Of a stretch of DNA of 64,000 nt, positions 37,291 to 46,725 are shown piece after piece. Source of the DNA: Corallincola holothuriorum (GTDB lineage: Bacteria > Pseudomonadota > Gammaproteobacteria > Enterobacterales > Neiellaceae); NCBI RefSeq assembly GCF_003336225.1, contig NZ_QPID01000006.1:40207-104206 (forward strand), written 5' to 3'. The translations under genes were made by a program, and so were the position numbers. The notes under the pieces are model-generated. The model was not told where the DNA came from. It did no database searches and saw only the letters and a program-made list of their open reading frames with translations. Numbering within the stretch: position 1 is the stretch's first letter; every line of letters begins with the position of its first letter.

Positions 37291-38652
37291 CTACTGCTTT
37301 GACCATCCTTTTTGAGGCATGTATCTTACAGTCACAGCAAGAGTTAGTAGTGTGATAAATGTAAGGGCATTTGCTGGTGCTTGAAGATTAAAATCGACAA
37401 AAGAATGAATGAGCATCCCTATGATTGCCATACATATTCCAAAAGCTAGACCTTTCATCGTTTGACTTTGTCTCGTCCTCATAGTCTGTACGCATAAAAT
37501 TAGCGCAAAAAGAACGCTGATGGATACAATTCCCAAAGCTGGTAAACCATACTCAACAGCTATTTGGAGGTAGTCATTGTGGGCGTGATCATAAAACCCT
37601 CCAACGTCAGTCTGTTGAAAACGGTTGAAAGCGGTGTAAAAGCTTCCCGCGCCAAAACCAAGTAGTGGATTCTCACTGATCATAGGAAGTGCTTGTTGGA
37701 TAACTTCATCTCGTGACTCGGCTGTGATGCTGGTTTGTTTAATTCTCTCCTCAACATTTTTTAGTCCGACCAATGACCCAACAACTAAAATATCAACAAT
37801 AAGGAGAGATATAATGAAATAAACCAGTGCCTTAGGCCTGGATTTGTATGTGGTTAGTGCAATAAGGCTGGTGAACAGAAGACTGGTGAAGAAAGCGACA
37901 TTTCCCATGCGGGAGCGGGTCAGGACGATACCAATAACAATCAAAATTAGCCCGCTGCGAAGCACCATCTTTCGACCGGTCATTGCTCGTAGAAGTTCGT
38001 ACATTTTTACTTTCGTTGAATGATAGTACCTATTTTTGAACTGGCTGATCATGAGGCCTATTCCAAATGATCCGCAAAGCAGTAGATAATTCGCTAAATG
38101 ATTGTGATAGATAAAGGAGCCGCTAGCTCTGTCTGTAATGTCGACAGCGAAAATAGGCGTTTTCTCTAAACCTGAAAAAAGTAATGTTGCAGCATAAAGG
38201 ACTTGCAACACTGCTGAACAAACTAGCGCCGTGGCAATGAGTCTAAGTCTGCGAGGTGAATGAGTAAAAAAAGCAATACAAAAACTGAAAGCTATATAGC
38301 TGATGCCTAGTAAAGCGACTGACTTCGTCCTAGCAATATCTTCGGTATAAAGAGCGGCTGATGAACCAGCATTCACAGGCAATGCTGCAGAGGGGTTAAG
38401 TACTATTTGTATGATAGCGACAACAGGAAGTGCACTCAGACTAAGCCACAGAGGATAGAATTTTTTTAAGCGTTGAGCGTAATGATGGTAGTTAAAGTAA
38501 CAGAGTGCAATGGCAGATAATAAAATGGAGAAAGTGAGAATTTCAATGATCGACCATGCCCACAACCTGTTGCTCCCTAGTGGTAAAGGTAGCCATATAA
38601 GTAGGAATAGCATTGTTGAAAATGCAAAACGATCAAGGTAATTGCTAACCAC
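37291..38652 (-). CDS. O-antigen ligase/polymerase family (Wzy_C) membrane protein
   Basis: 453 residues, about ten or more membrane helices. The Wzy_C signature lies in the C-terminal half: VLTRSRMGNVAFF, a large periplasmic loop with NPLLGFGAGSFYTAF, then DHAHNDYLQIAVEYGLPALG. The family includes WaaL ligases, Wzy polymerases and PglL-type protein O-glycosyltransferases, and sequence alone does not decide. It lies on the opposite strand to the main operon and next to a small secreted protein gene. A second member of the family is at 45391-46650. Confidence 0.85.
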   Translation of the reverse strand: MVSNYLDRFAFSTMLFLLIWLPLPLGSNRLWAWSIIEILTFSILLSAIALCYFNYHHYAQRLKKFYPLWLSLSALPVVAIIQIVLNPSAALPVNAGSSAALYTEDIARTKSVALLGISYIAFSFCIAFFTHSPRRLRLIATALVCSAVLQVLYAATLLFSGLEKTPIFAVDITDRASGSFIYHNHLANYLLLCGSFGIGLMISQFKNRYYHSTKVKMYELLRAMTGRKMVLRSGLILIVIGIVLTRSRMGNVAFFTSLLFTSLIALTTYKSRPKALVYFIISLLIVDILVVGSLVGLKNVEERIKQTSITAESRDEVIQQALPMISENPLLGFGAGSFYTAFNRFQQTDVGGFYDHAHNDYLQIAVEYGLPALGIVSISVLFALILCVQTMRTRQSQTMKGLAFGICMAIIGMLIHSFVDFNLQAPANALTFITLLTLAVTVRYMPQKGWSKQ

Positions 38653-38672
38653 AGCGTTATCGACCTGACAAA

Positions 38673-38702
38673 AATAAAGAGCTCACTGGTGAGCTCTTTA
38701 TT
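38673..38702 (-). terminator. Strong terminator between the poly-Gly protein gene and the Wzy_C gene
   Basis: A perfect 14-bp stem with a 2-nt loop (arms AATAAAGAGCTCAC / GTGAGCTCTTTATT). On the minus strand it is followed by TTTTTG. It lies 16 bases after the poly-Gly gene stop; the near-perfect symmetry may allow use from both strands. Confidence 0.85.
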
Positions 38703-38718
38703 GTATTAGATTTAAAAC

Positions 38719-39279
38719 CTAATTGGCAGAGATAGAACCACCGCCACCGCCACCGCCACCGACACCTAGATTCGTAGGGGCTGATAGTGGGGTTAGGTTA
38801 TCGGAGGCGTCACCTGCCGCGGTGACAGGCGCAAGTGCTGTCGGGTCAACGCCGCCAAGAATTGCTGCCGTAATTAATGATGCTTCGTCTAGCCCTCGGT
38901 TGTAGGCTGTATCGTAGAGTGTCTGATAAGCATCGGGAGTGGCCATATCGAAAGCGGTCGCTAACACGCTATCTAGTTCTTCCATGCTTGAATGCTTTAT
39001 GGCGGTAAGTGCCAACTCATTGGCGAGTGAGCCGCAGACGTTGATTGCAGCCGTTAGAAGGTCGCTGGCCGAAAATAGCTCAGCTTTTAGCTGCGCGGTT
39101 AGAACAGCTATAGCATCCTCTGTGCAAATTTCTTCCTGATCGTTTGCATAGAAAAGTCGTTCCAAGTTTAAAGTGTCGGCCACGCTGGGTTCCAACGGCG
39201 CAGTTTCCACTGCCCAAGCACTAATAGACGTGCTCATCAGTACGACTGTTAAACAGGTCGATATGACAGACTTCCGCAT
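38719..39279 (-). CDS. Secreted protein with a C-terminal poly-glycine tail, unknown function
   Basis: 186 residues from ATG 39279, chosen for its AGGAG ribosome-binding site and the signal peptide that follows (MRKSVISTCLTVVLMSTSISAWA); upstream in-frame ATGs lack both. The mature part is mostly alpha-helical and acidic, with two Cys (in EEICTED and INVCGSL) that could pair. It ends in a Pro/Ala/Thr linker and eight consecutive glycines followed by SISAN. The glycine run (38737-38760) is encoded by GGTGGC hexamer repeats. No family recognised. It opens a divergent arrangement with the exopolysaccharide operon, so a role in that system is likely by position. Confidence 0.75.
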   Translation of the reverse strand: MRKSVISTCLTVVLMSTSISAWAVETAPLEPSVADTLNLERLFYANDQEEICTEDAIAVLTAQLKAELFSASDLLTAAINVCGSLANELALTAIKHSSMEELDSVLATAFDMATPDAYQTLYDTAYNRGLDEASLITAAILGGVDPTALAPVTAAGDASDNLTPLSAPTNLGVGGGGGGGGSISAN

Positions 39280-39983
39280 GTCCTGCTCCTCAATATAAGA
39301 CATCATTGCATGGGGCTTCCCATGCATAACTGCTAATACAATAACATTGAATCAGCAAAAACGAAACAAAGTAACGCTACGAAAGCAAATGCGCCTCAAA
39401 TGGTCAAAAAGACGCTTTTTGCACCATGACGGAGCGTTTGCGTTAATCAATCTATTTATGTATTAGCTTTTACTCTCGTTTTTATCAATAAAAACAGCGT
39501 GATCATTAGGTTTGTATCCGATCTGTTCTGTTTAATAATGATAGAGTGTTGCAGGTTGATGGTGGGCATGATTTGACAAATATTGTGATCGGTGGCACAG
39601 TTTACATGCTGTTAATAGAATGTTGCGATGATGCCGCTAACCCTTTGAATTTAGGGACTGTCATTTGCAGGGAAGATTGAGTACATGGAGTTTTATGGGG
39701 GCGCAACAGATGTACAGTCGATTTCCAAGGGATTGCCACATAATATTTGTTGCCGGATTTCTCTTCAGTTACCTCTCCAGTAGTATTTTCTCTAGCGATT
39801 TAGTTGTAACGAAACTTAAACATTTTTCTGATTATGTGCGTTTGTGTATGGAAATTGCTGGTAGCTATCGAAAGTTGCTGTTTTAGTGTGTGGTTTGGCT
39901 CTAGGTGATATAGGTAAGCTTTTTTGCTATGGCCATGATGGCTGTGTTGGTGTCTATAACTCGCGTTTTTATTGGAAGTAATG
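39280..39983. promoter_or_regulatory. 704-bp divergent control region of the exopolysaccharide locus
   Basis: No convincing gene (a 73-codon TTG-start frame at 39665-39886 lacks a ribosome-binding site). It contains a perfect palindrome GTTTTTAT-CA-ATAAAAAC at 39478-39495, and CTGGTAGCT at 39858-39866, which includes the GGTAGC core of ops/JUMPStart elements. A long leader before the first gene is common for RfaH-type antitermination. Promoters for both directions must be here. Confidence 0.45.
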
Positions 39984-40718
39984 ATGTTTAAGAATCTGAA
40001 AGCTACTTACCAGACATTGATCGAATCCATTACGGTGTTTCCGTCAAGTGAGGCTGCTGAAAGTTTGATTTCAGAACGAGCTGCTGAAGGCGTTGGCATG
40101 GTGATTAGCTTTGTAAATGCCCATGCTTTCAATATGTGCAGTCACGACAAAGAGTTTTTATCTGCCTTAAGTGCTAGTGATTTAGTGATGAGAGATGGCA
40201 TCGGAGTCAAACTGCTATTTCGAATGCTCGGGAAGGACCCCGGATACAACCTTAATGGTACAGATCTTATTCCTAAGCTCTTAGCTAACAGCTTTAAAGG
40301 GAAAAAAGTTGCGATGCTGGGTTCTACAGATAAAGAACTTGTGATTGCAAAGGAAAAAATTGAAGCGATGGGGTTAAACGTGGTGCTGACCCAGCATGGC
40401 TTTTTGCCTGAGGCTGACTATCTAGCTTTACTTGAGGGGCTAGAGGTTGATGTGGTTCTGTTAGCCATGGGTATGCCAAAACAAGAAAAGGTGGCAGTTG
40501 CTCTTAAGTCTGAAAATTCAGCCATCTCTATTATTAATGGTGGTGCGATTGTCGATTTTATGGCTGGTAAAGTGAATCGTGCACCAAAATTTTACAGGGA
40601 TAACGGGCTTGAATGGCTTTATCGTCTGGTGAGTGAGCCTAAACGCCTATTTAAGCGTTATGTTATTGGAAATTTTCTATTTATTATTCGTTCAGTTATA
40701 TATTCGAATAGTAATTAA
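39984..40718 (+). CDS. WecG/TagA/CpsF-family glycosyltransferase (GT26)
   Basis: About 244 residues. ATG 39984 has GGAAG at good spacing; ATG 39981 and a TTG at 39972 are also in frame. GT26 motifs: ISFVNAHAFNMCS (about 41-53), SDLVMRDGIGVKLLFRM, NLNGTDLIPKLL, VLLAMGMPKQEKV and INGGAIVDFMAGKVNRAPKFYRDNGLEWLYRL. The C-terminal basic/hydrophobic helix would hold it at the inner membrane. Family members add a sugar (e.g. ManNAc-type or glucose) to a lipid-linked acceptor. First gene of the nine-gene operon. Confidence 0.88.
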   Translation: MFKNLKATYQTLIESITVFPSSEAAESLISERAAEGVGMVISFVNAHAFNMCSHDKEFLSALSASDLVMRDGIGVKLLFRMLGKDPGYNLNGTDLIPKLLANSFKGKKVAMLGSTDKELVIAKEKIEAMGLNVVLTQHGFLPEADYLALLEGLEVDVVLLAMGMPKQEKVAVALKSENSAISIINGGAIVDFMAGKVNRAPKFYRDNGLEWLYRLVSEPKRLFKRYVIGNFLFIIRSVIYSNSN

Positions 40719-40747
40719 TAATTAAAATTTAATTTATAAGTGATGAT

Positions 40748-41995
40748 ATGAAATTACTTCTTGTAGGGAATCATACGTGTGGTAACCGAGGCGATGCAGC
40801 TATTTTACGAGGGCTGCTAGCGGAATTGCGTGTTCAAGAGAGTGATGCAGAGATAGATATTCTATCTCGTTACCCTGTTAGCTCATCATATTTGCTTGGA
40901 GAAAAAGTAGTTCGTGATGAGTTGCATGTATATCATCAAAAAACTTATGGAAGATTAGATCAGATTTGGAAACGTTACAGTCGAAGGATACTTGCACGGT
41001 GGATGAACCGCTGTCGTCTAAATGACTCCAAGAAAACGTTACCTAAACATATTCTAAAACAGATCGAAGATAATAAAAAATATGATGCTGTAATTCAGGT
41101 TGGTGGTTCATTTTTTGTTGATCTTTACGGCGAGAGTCAATTTGAGCATTCACTATGCGCTATGTTGGCCTCTAAACCGATATACATGGTAGGTCACTCA
41201 GTCGGGCCTTTTCAGATTGAAGGGTATAATCGTCTTGCTGGAAGTGTATTTAAGGCAACCAAGGCGCTATACCTAAGAGAGGACGTAAGTCTGAAATTGA
41301 TGCAAGATGCAAACTTCTCATTGGAAAATGTGCGTGAAGGATCTGACACTGCTTGGCTTGTTCCACCGAAGAAAGTTGCTTATCCATCGGAAATAAAATC
41401 TTTTATATCTAAGGGGCGAACGGTAGCTATTACTTTGAGAAAGCTAGCACCTTTTGATAAGCGACTAGGCGTTAGTCAAGAAGAGTATGAATTAGCCTTC
41501 TCTCGGATCGTAAACAGCCTAAATGACCAGGGATACCAGGTCATAGCATTGTCAACCTGTACTGGGATCGATAGTTATCACAACGATGATCGTATGATTG
41601 CTTACAGCGTTGGTCAGAATGTTACAGATAGCAATGCTTATCACATTGCTATGGATGAACTTAATGATGTGCAGTTAGGCTCTGTATTAAGTGATTGCGT
41701 GTTAACAGTTGGTACTAGGCTTCATAGCGCCATTATTTCCAAAAATTACGGTACACCAGCAATAGCCCTAAATTATGAACACAAGTCGTTAGGTATCATG
41801 CAGCAGTTGGGGCTTGAAGATTATGCGTTTGAAGTAAAAGCTTTATTTAGTGATGCGTTAGGTGAGCACATAACACACGTACTGGATAACATTGAGGTTG
41901 AAAAGGCTAGGGTTTCTACAGCGGTTGAAGCCGAACGTTGTAGAGGGAAACAGATGATTGCTGAAATAATTGAAGATATTAAGCAGGTGTCTTGA
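40748..41995 (+). CDS. wcaK: Polysaccharide pyruvyl transferase, WcaK-like
   Basis: 415 residues, closely similar by eye to E. coli WcaK along its whole length: LLVGNHTCGNRGDAAILRGLL at the N-terminus, VIQVGGSFFVDLYGESQFEH, MVGHSVGPFQ, TVAITLRKLAPFDKRLG, VIALSTCTGIDSYHNDDRM and TVGTRLHSAIISKN. The family adds pyruvate ketals to sugar residues, giving the polymer negative charge. Its stop overlaps the next start (ATGA). Confidence 0.9.
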   Translation: MKLLLVGNHTCGNRGDAAILRGLLAELRVQESDAEIDILSRYPVSSSYLLGEKVVRDELHVYHQKTYGRLDQIWKRYSRRILARWMNRCRLNDSKKTLPKHILKQIEDNKKYDAVIQVGGSFFVDLYGESQFEHSLCAMLASKPIYMVGHSVGPFQIEGYNRLAGSVFKATKALYLREDVSLKLMQDANFSLENVREGSDTAWLVPPKKVAYPSEIKSFISKGRTVAITLRKLAPFDKRLGVSQEEYELAFSRIVNSLNDQGYQVIALSTCTGIDSYHNDDRMIAYSVGQNVTDSNAYHIAMDELNDVQLGSVLSDCVLTVGTRLHSAIISKNYGTPAIALNYEHKSLGIMQQLGLEDYAFEVKALFSDALGEHITHVLDNIEVEKARVSTAVEAERCRGKQMIAEIIEDIKQVS

Positions 41996-43233
41996 TGAAA
42001 GTTACATATTTTCTTGGCGAGTTTCCGGTTAAAACTGAGACCTTTGTTATTAATCAAATCGCTGGGCTTATTTCCCAGGGCGCTGATGTTTCTATCATTT
42101 CGATTAGCAAAGGCGATATGGACTGTGATCATCCAGCGTTAATAAAATATAATTTGCTATCTCGATGCCGATTTTTACTAAGCGAAGAGCGTTCAGATTC
42201 TCAATCTAAAAGAAACATAAGAAGGCTGAAAGATATTTTTCGGACATATAAGTTTTTTCGAATTTTCAAGGCTATGTTTTCTTTTCGTAAATTAGGTAAA
42301 TATGGACGTTCTTTGAAATTTCTTGCTGCGGCATCAGGAATTGACAAACCTATATCGTCGGATGTCTTTGTATGCCACTTTGGTTTTATTGGTGTTTTTG
42401 CCCATCGATTAAGGCAGTTAGGCGTAATAAGAGGAAAGATAGCAACGGTATTCCATGGCTATGATATGTCTCAAGCTGATTTGCTTGCCCGTCATAAGCA
42501 AGACTACATATCTCTATTTGAGCAAACAGAAGCCATGTTGCCGATAAGTGAACATTGGAAAGATAAACTAATCGACTTAGGATGTGCTGAAGAAAAAATA
42601 TTTGTCAATCGAATGGGGATAAATTTAGACGATTTTGTAAGTAGAGAGTTTGGAAGAAAATTAAACGTCCCTATTAAAATTGTTAGCGTCGCCCGCTTTG
42701 TTGAAAAGAAAGGGATTGAATACGCGTTAAAGTCTATGCACGTTTTAAAAAACCGAGGCGTTGACTTTGTATATAAAATCATTGGCGACGGTCCTTTAAA
42801 AGAGAATTATGAACTCCTCATTAATAAATACGGTCTCAATGATGAAGTACACCTTCTTGGGTATATTCCACAAGAAGGAGTCAAAAAGCTATTGGATGAT
42901 TCGGATCTGTTCTTATTGCCATCCGTTACGGCGAGTTGCGGGGATAAAGAGGGCATCCCCGTTTCGTTGATGGAAGCAATGGCCGTAGGGCTTATTACTG
43001 TCTCAACTAACCATTCAGGGATACCTGAACTAATCGATGATGGGGTTGATGGATTCTTAGCTAATGAACGCGATAGCGAAGCGCTGGCCGATATTCTTTG
43101 TGAAATTAACGGGAATAAGTTTGATTTAGAAGAGCTTCGTCGAAAATCTTTATTAAAAATTTCAACTAAGTTTAATCAGAAAAGTCTCTACGAAGAGCTT
43201 TTTCTAATATCAAAGAATATTTATGAGAATTAG
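41995..43233 (+). CDS. wcaL: GT4 glycosyltransferase, WcaL-like
   Basis: 412 residues from ATG 41995. N-terminus VTYFLGEFPVKTETFVINQI and the pattern VIRGKIATVFHGYDMS, AMLPISEHWKDKLIDLGC, VARFVEKKGIEYALKSM, FLLPSVTA...GDKEGIPVSLMEAMAVG match E. coli WcaL, including the E-x7-E nucleotide-sugar motif. The wcaK-wcaL order is that of the colanic acid cluster. It overlaps the next gene by 11 bases. Confidence 0.88.
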   Translation: MKVTYFLGEFPVKTETFVINQIAGLISQGADVSIISISKGDMDCDHPALIKYNLLSRCRFLLSEERSDSQSKRNIRRLKDIFRTYKFFRIFKAMFSFRKLGKYGRSLKFLAAASGIDKPISSDVFVCHFGFIGVFAHRLRQLGVIRGKIATVFHGYDMSQADLLARHKQDYISLFEQTEAMLPISEHWKDKLIDLGCAEEKIFVNRMGINLDDFVSREFGRKLNVPIKIVSVARFVEKKGIEYALKSMHVLKNRGVDFVYKIIGDGPLKENYELLINKYGLNDEVHLLGYIPQEGVKKLLDDSDLFLLPSVTASCGDKEGIPVSLMEAMAVGLITVSTNHSGIPELIDDGVDGFLANERDSEALADILCEINGNKFDLEELRRKSLLKISTKFNQKSLYEELFLISKNIYEN

Positions 43234-44524
43234 AACAGAAGCCCTTTGGATATTAATATCTACCGGCATCGGCGGGTTGTCTCAACTTACTATATATGCG
43301 TTACTTTCAAGATCTGCTTCAGCTGAAGTCATCGGTCAGCTCGCTATTATTAACGTTGCGTTAGGCATTGCCTTCCTTTTACAGGATATGGGACTTTCTA
43401 GTTATTATATACATAGGCAATCAATTTCAGCAGAGCAGCGTTCAACATTGTTTGCCGTAAATACAGCCTTTGGCATTATATCTGCACTGGTCTTGGCTAT
43501 ATCATCTGTTCCGATAGGCTCTTTCTATGAATCAGATGCTATCGCGAACGGTTTAATACTGATCTCTTTGAATTTCTTTTTTTTAGGCGTTAGCGCACAG
43601 TATCAGGCAAGCTATATTAAATATCTAAAAAATGACAAGTTAGCAAAAATTGAAATTTTTTCAAAATTGTGTGTGTTATCTGTTTCTGCCTTTTTAATCG
43701 TTTATTTTAATATGGGACTTACAGGCTATCTGTATTCAATATTACTTGCGAGTGCTGTTAAGTTCTTTCTCCTACTAGGCTTTGCGGAAAAATCTTGGCA
43801 TCCAAAACTTAAATTTGATAAGCAAGTAATTAGACCTGCCTTAAATTTTGGAGTATATCAACTTGGTTCTCAGGTAATAAACCAACTTAGAACCCAGGCC
43901 GATCAGTTGATAATAGGTAAATCGCTAGGGGTTGAATCTTTAGGTGTATACGCTCTTGCTAAAGAGCTTGTTATGCAACCGACAAAATTCGTTGGACCTA
44001 TGGTATCAAAGTTGTTGATGCCACGTTTCGCGATGCTACAGTCGAATATGGATGAATATAATCGTTATTTCGATAAGGCTAGACTAATTCTGTGCTCGGT
44101 GAATACGTTTATATACCTATCTTTAGCTATATTTTCATATTTCTTGATTCCTGTGGTTTTTGGAGACGAATACTCTATAGCTATTGAAATCCTTATGATT
44201 ATATTACTTGTGGGCTTACTACGCCCTGTTGGTAGTCTTTTTGGTGCGCTTTCTCAGTCTAAAGGGAAAAGCAATGTTGAGTTCTTTTGGAATGGATTTG
44301 CTAGTGTTATTTCTTTAAGCATTCTTTTAGTCGCTGCGTACATTGGAACAATATATGCTTTTGCAATTGCCATGGCTGTGACACAGTTAATTCTATCGCT
44401 TGTCTCTGGGCCATTTTTTTCCAGAAATTTAGTCGGCCTAAATATTGGGTCTCACATAATTATTATCGTGTCAATCACTGGGATATATGGTGCCGTCCTA
44501 TCGGTATTCTATGCCACTATGTGA
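43223..44524 (+). CDS. Oligosaccharide flippase, Wzx family
   Basis: 433 residues, 12-14 predicted membrane helices, MOP/PST superfamily pattern with LLSRSASAEVIGQLAIINVALGIAFLLQDMGLSSYYI and NFGVYQLGSQVINQLRTQADQLIIGKSLGVESLGVYALAKEL (a central signature of WzxC-type flippases). It would move lipid-linked repeat units across the inner membrane. It starts inside wcaL. Confidence 0.9.
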   Translation: MRIRTEALWILISTGIGGLSQLTIYALLSRSASAEVIGQLAIINVALGIAFLLQDMGLSSYYIHRQSISAEQRSTLFAVNTAFGIISALVLAISSVPIGSFYESDAIANGLILISLNFFFLGVSAQYQASYIKYLKNDKLAKIEIFSKLCVLSVSAFLIVYFNMGLTGYLYSILLASAVKFFLLLGFAEKSWHPKLKFDKQVIRPALNFGVYQLGSQVINQLRTQADQLIIGKSLGVESLGVYALAKELVMQPTKFVGPMVSKLLMPRFAMLQSNMDEYNRYFDKARLILCSVNTFIYLSLAIFSYFLIPVVFGDEYSIAIEILMIILLVGLLRPVGSLFGALSQSKGKSNVEFFWNGFASVISLSILLVAAYIGTIYAFAIAMAVTQLILSLVSGPFFSRNLVGLNIGSHIIIIVSITGIYGAVLSVFYATM

Positions 44525-44542
44525 TTTTTAAGAGAGAATGAT

Positions 44543-45391
44543 ATGAAGGTATCGGTATATATAACGACCTGTAATAGACTCGAATTACTTAAGCGGGCAT
44601 TGAAGTCAGTACAAAATCAGACATATTCGGATATTGAAATCATAGTCGCAGACGACGGATCGAGTGATGGTACGAAAGAGTATCTCAACGATATCGATGA
44701 CCCAAGAGTTAAGTACTTACATCATGAAAAACCGCTAGGGGCATGTGTTGGTCGAAACGAGGCGATCAAACTGTCTTGTGGAGATTATGTTACCGGTATG
44801 GATGATGATGACTGGTTTACAGAAGATCGCATCGAGAAATTTGTACAGTTTTGGGAGCAGCTAGAAGCTGACGAACAAAAAAAAGTAAGTGGTTTATATT
44901 CAGACACCATAGAATACCACCCAGGTGGTGAAGAGCTAAAAAGGTATCGAAAAAATAGCTGCTCATATCGGAGCCTCAGGCAAAGGAATGGTGTGGGCAA
45001 TCAAGTGTTTGCTCCAAGAAATCGATTTGTTGATATAGGAGGATTCGACCCGAAAATGCCAGCTTGGCAAGATTGGGATTGTTGGCTTCGAATGGCCCAG
45101 AAGTTTGGTGATTTTGTTAATTGTGGCCATACGACCTATTTGGGGGATGCGACTCATGACTTAAATCGTATCACAGCAAAGAATCCTGATAAAATACGTA
45201 AAGCGCATACATTGTTATGTCAAAAGATGGGACATATGTCTTTTAAAGAAAGGCTGTTGCTGAATCAGAAGCTTGTCGATTACCGTCAAATCATCCCTAA
45301 ATTACTTGAAACAATCGCAACTCTAGCTGTTGGTGATGTGCGATTGTTCGTTAGTTGTGTGAAAAGAATGCTTTTTGCGAGACATCAGTAA
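44543..45391 (+). CDS. GT2 family glycosyltransferase
   Basis: 282 residues, GT-A fold. N-terminal VSVYITTCNRLELLKRALKSV, ADDGSSDGT and the metal-binding run GMDDDDWFTEDR (about 90-101). GNQVFAPRNRFVDIGGFDPKMPAWQDWDCWLRM holds the acceptor/catalytic WQDWD segment. The whole resembles E. coli WcaA in layout. Cytoplasmic; donor and linkage unknown. Confidence 0.88.
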   Translation: MKVSVYITTCNRLELLKRALKSVQNQTYSDIEIIVADDGSSDGTKEYLNDIDDPRVKYLHHEKPLGACVGRNEAIKLSCGDYVTGMDDDDWFTEDRIEKFVQFWEQLEADEQKKVSGLYSDTIEYHPGGEELKRYRKNSCSYRSLRQRNGVGNQVFAPRNRFVDIGGFDPKMPAWQDWDCWLRMAQKFGDFVNCGHTTYLGDATHDLNRITAKNPDKIRKAHTLLCQKMGHMSFKERLLLNQKLVDYRQIIPKLLETIATLAVGDVRLFVSCVKRMLFARHQ

Positions 45392-46650
45392 TGGCTGGTT
45401 TTATGCGAAAAGCTAATTTTTCCAAGGTGCTTATTAGTTCGCATTTTTTGCTGTTGATTTTACTTACGCGTTGCTCACTTGATCCTATACTAAATATGAC
45501 AAAAGTCGGTGGTATTGGTATCGGTGCTCTATTAAATTTGGCAGTGATTGGCTACGGCGTTGTTGTTTTTAGTAAATTCAGAAGAATGATTCCAACCTTT
45601 TTGGTTAAAGCATGGGGGATATTTCTGGCTTCAGGACTGATATCCATAATTATTTCGCCAGTTTTGTTGCAATCTTTTCGCTCTTTTGCTGCTGTTATTA
45701 CCTATTTTGTTATCTTTTCTATTCCGTTTTTTCTCGTGAAGAGTCGTGACGATGCAGAGTTGTTACTGCGGTTGGTCATGGTTTCTTGTATTATTCCTAT
45801 TACATATGGCTTGTTCGAGTTTATCGTCTTTGGCGGAACTCATTCACTTCAAGGTACTCGTATATTTTCTACGTTTTCTCATCCAAATATTTTTGCGTTT
45901 TATTTGGTTTTGATACTGTCTTTGTCTTTGTTTTTCCTGAAATCTACTCAATTCAAGATGTCTGTAACGTTTCGGAAGTGGATGCTAATTGTTGCAGTCT
46001 TCGGTTTTGTTTTACTTATTTTAACAAAGACAAGGAGTGCATGGGCAGCATTTGTCATGGTTATCCTCGTCTATGGCATTATGTCAGAAAAGAAATATCT
46101 AATTTATTTGGTCATAGCAGGCTTTGCTAGTATGTTGATACCTTCTATTCAAGACCGAATTGTAGATATATTTTCCGGGAATGATGCTGACTTAGTGTCC
46201 TCTGGAGAGGCTCTGAACTCACATGCATGGAGGAAAGTTGTTTGGAAATCATCCTGGAGTTACATTACCGATAGGCCGCTGTTTGGGCATGGTTATGATA
46301 CGTTTAAATACTATTTTCTTGAGTTTTTTCCTTTGGAAGAAAATACAATGTTTGATGCTCATAATGTTTATGTTCAAATCGCCTTTGATATGGGGGTGAT
46401 TGGCATTATTGGTTATCTTGGAATATTCATTTTTGTGCTGCGTAGGCTTTTTAGATATCGAAAGTTAGATCCGAAAGGTGGCGCTGTTTTAATCGGCTTA
46501 GTTACGTCCTATCTCCTCGTGGGTTATTCCGACAATATGCTTTTCTATCTATCATTTAATTGGTACTTTTGGTTGGTTTGTGGCGTTTTTTGTGCGTGTC
46601 AGAATTATTTGGTTCCTGATGTTGAATCTAAAAAAATTGTTTTAAGTTGA
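45391..46650 (+). CDS. Wzy-type O-antigen/exopolysaccharide polymerase
   Basis: 419 residues from ATG 45391, which overlaps the previous stop (TAATG); a GTG 36 bases earlier is less likely. About ten membrane helices with Wzy_C features: FSTFSHPNIFAFYLVLILS, ILTKTRSAWAAFVMVI, periplasmic loop RPLFGHGYDTFKYYFLEFF, then FDAHNVYVQIAFDMGVIGIIGYLG. Inside the operon beside Wzx, so the polymerase role is the natural reading. Confidence 0.85.
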   Translation: MAGFMRKANFSKVLISSHFLLLILLTRCSLDPILNMTKVGGIGIGALLNLAVIGYGVVVFSKFRRMIPTFLVKAWGIFLASGLISIIISPVLLQSFRSFAAVITYFVIFSIPFFLVKSRDDAELLLRLVMVSCIIPITYGLFEFIVFGGTHSLQGTRIFSTFSHPNIFAFYLVLILSLSLFFLKSTQFKMSVTFRKWMLIVAVFGFVLLILTKTRSAWAAFVMVILVYGIMSEKKYLIYLVIAGFASMLIPSIQDRIVDIFSGNDADLVSSGEALNSHAWRKVVWKSSWSYITDRPLFGHGYDTFKYYFLEFFPLEENTMFDAHNVYVQIAFDMGVIGIIGYLGIFIFVLRRLFRYRKLDPKGGAVLIGLVTSYLLVGYSDNMLFYLSFNWYFWLVCGVFCACQNYLVPDVESKKIVLS

Positions 46651-46725
46651 ATTGATGTTGAATTAATAATTTTTCGGAAGTCATGACGCAGTTTATACTG
46701 GATTACTTTAGTGTTAGGGAGTGAT

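Noticed and set aside
39592..39610. Sigma-54-like TGGCAC with downstream GC in the exopolysaccharide control region
   Set aside because: The GG-to-GC distance is two bases too long for a sigma-54 promoter.
39665..39886. 73-codon ORF in the exopolysaccharide control region
   Set aside because: TTG start, no Shine-Dalgarno sequence, no signal or domain pattern; treated as leader DNA.
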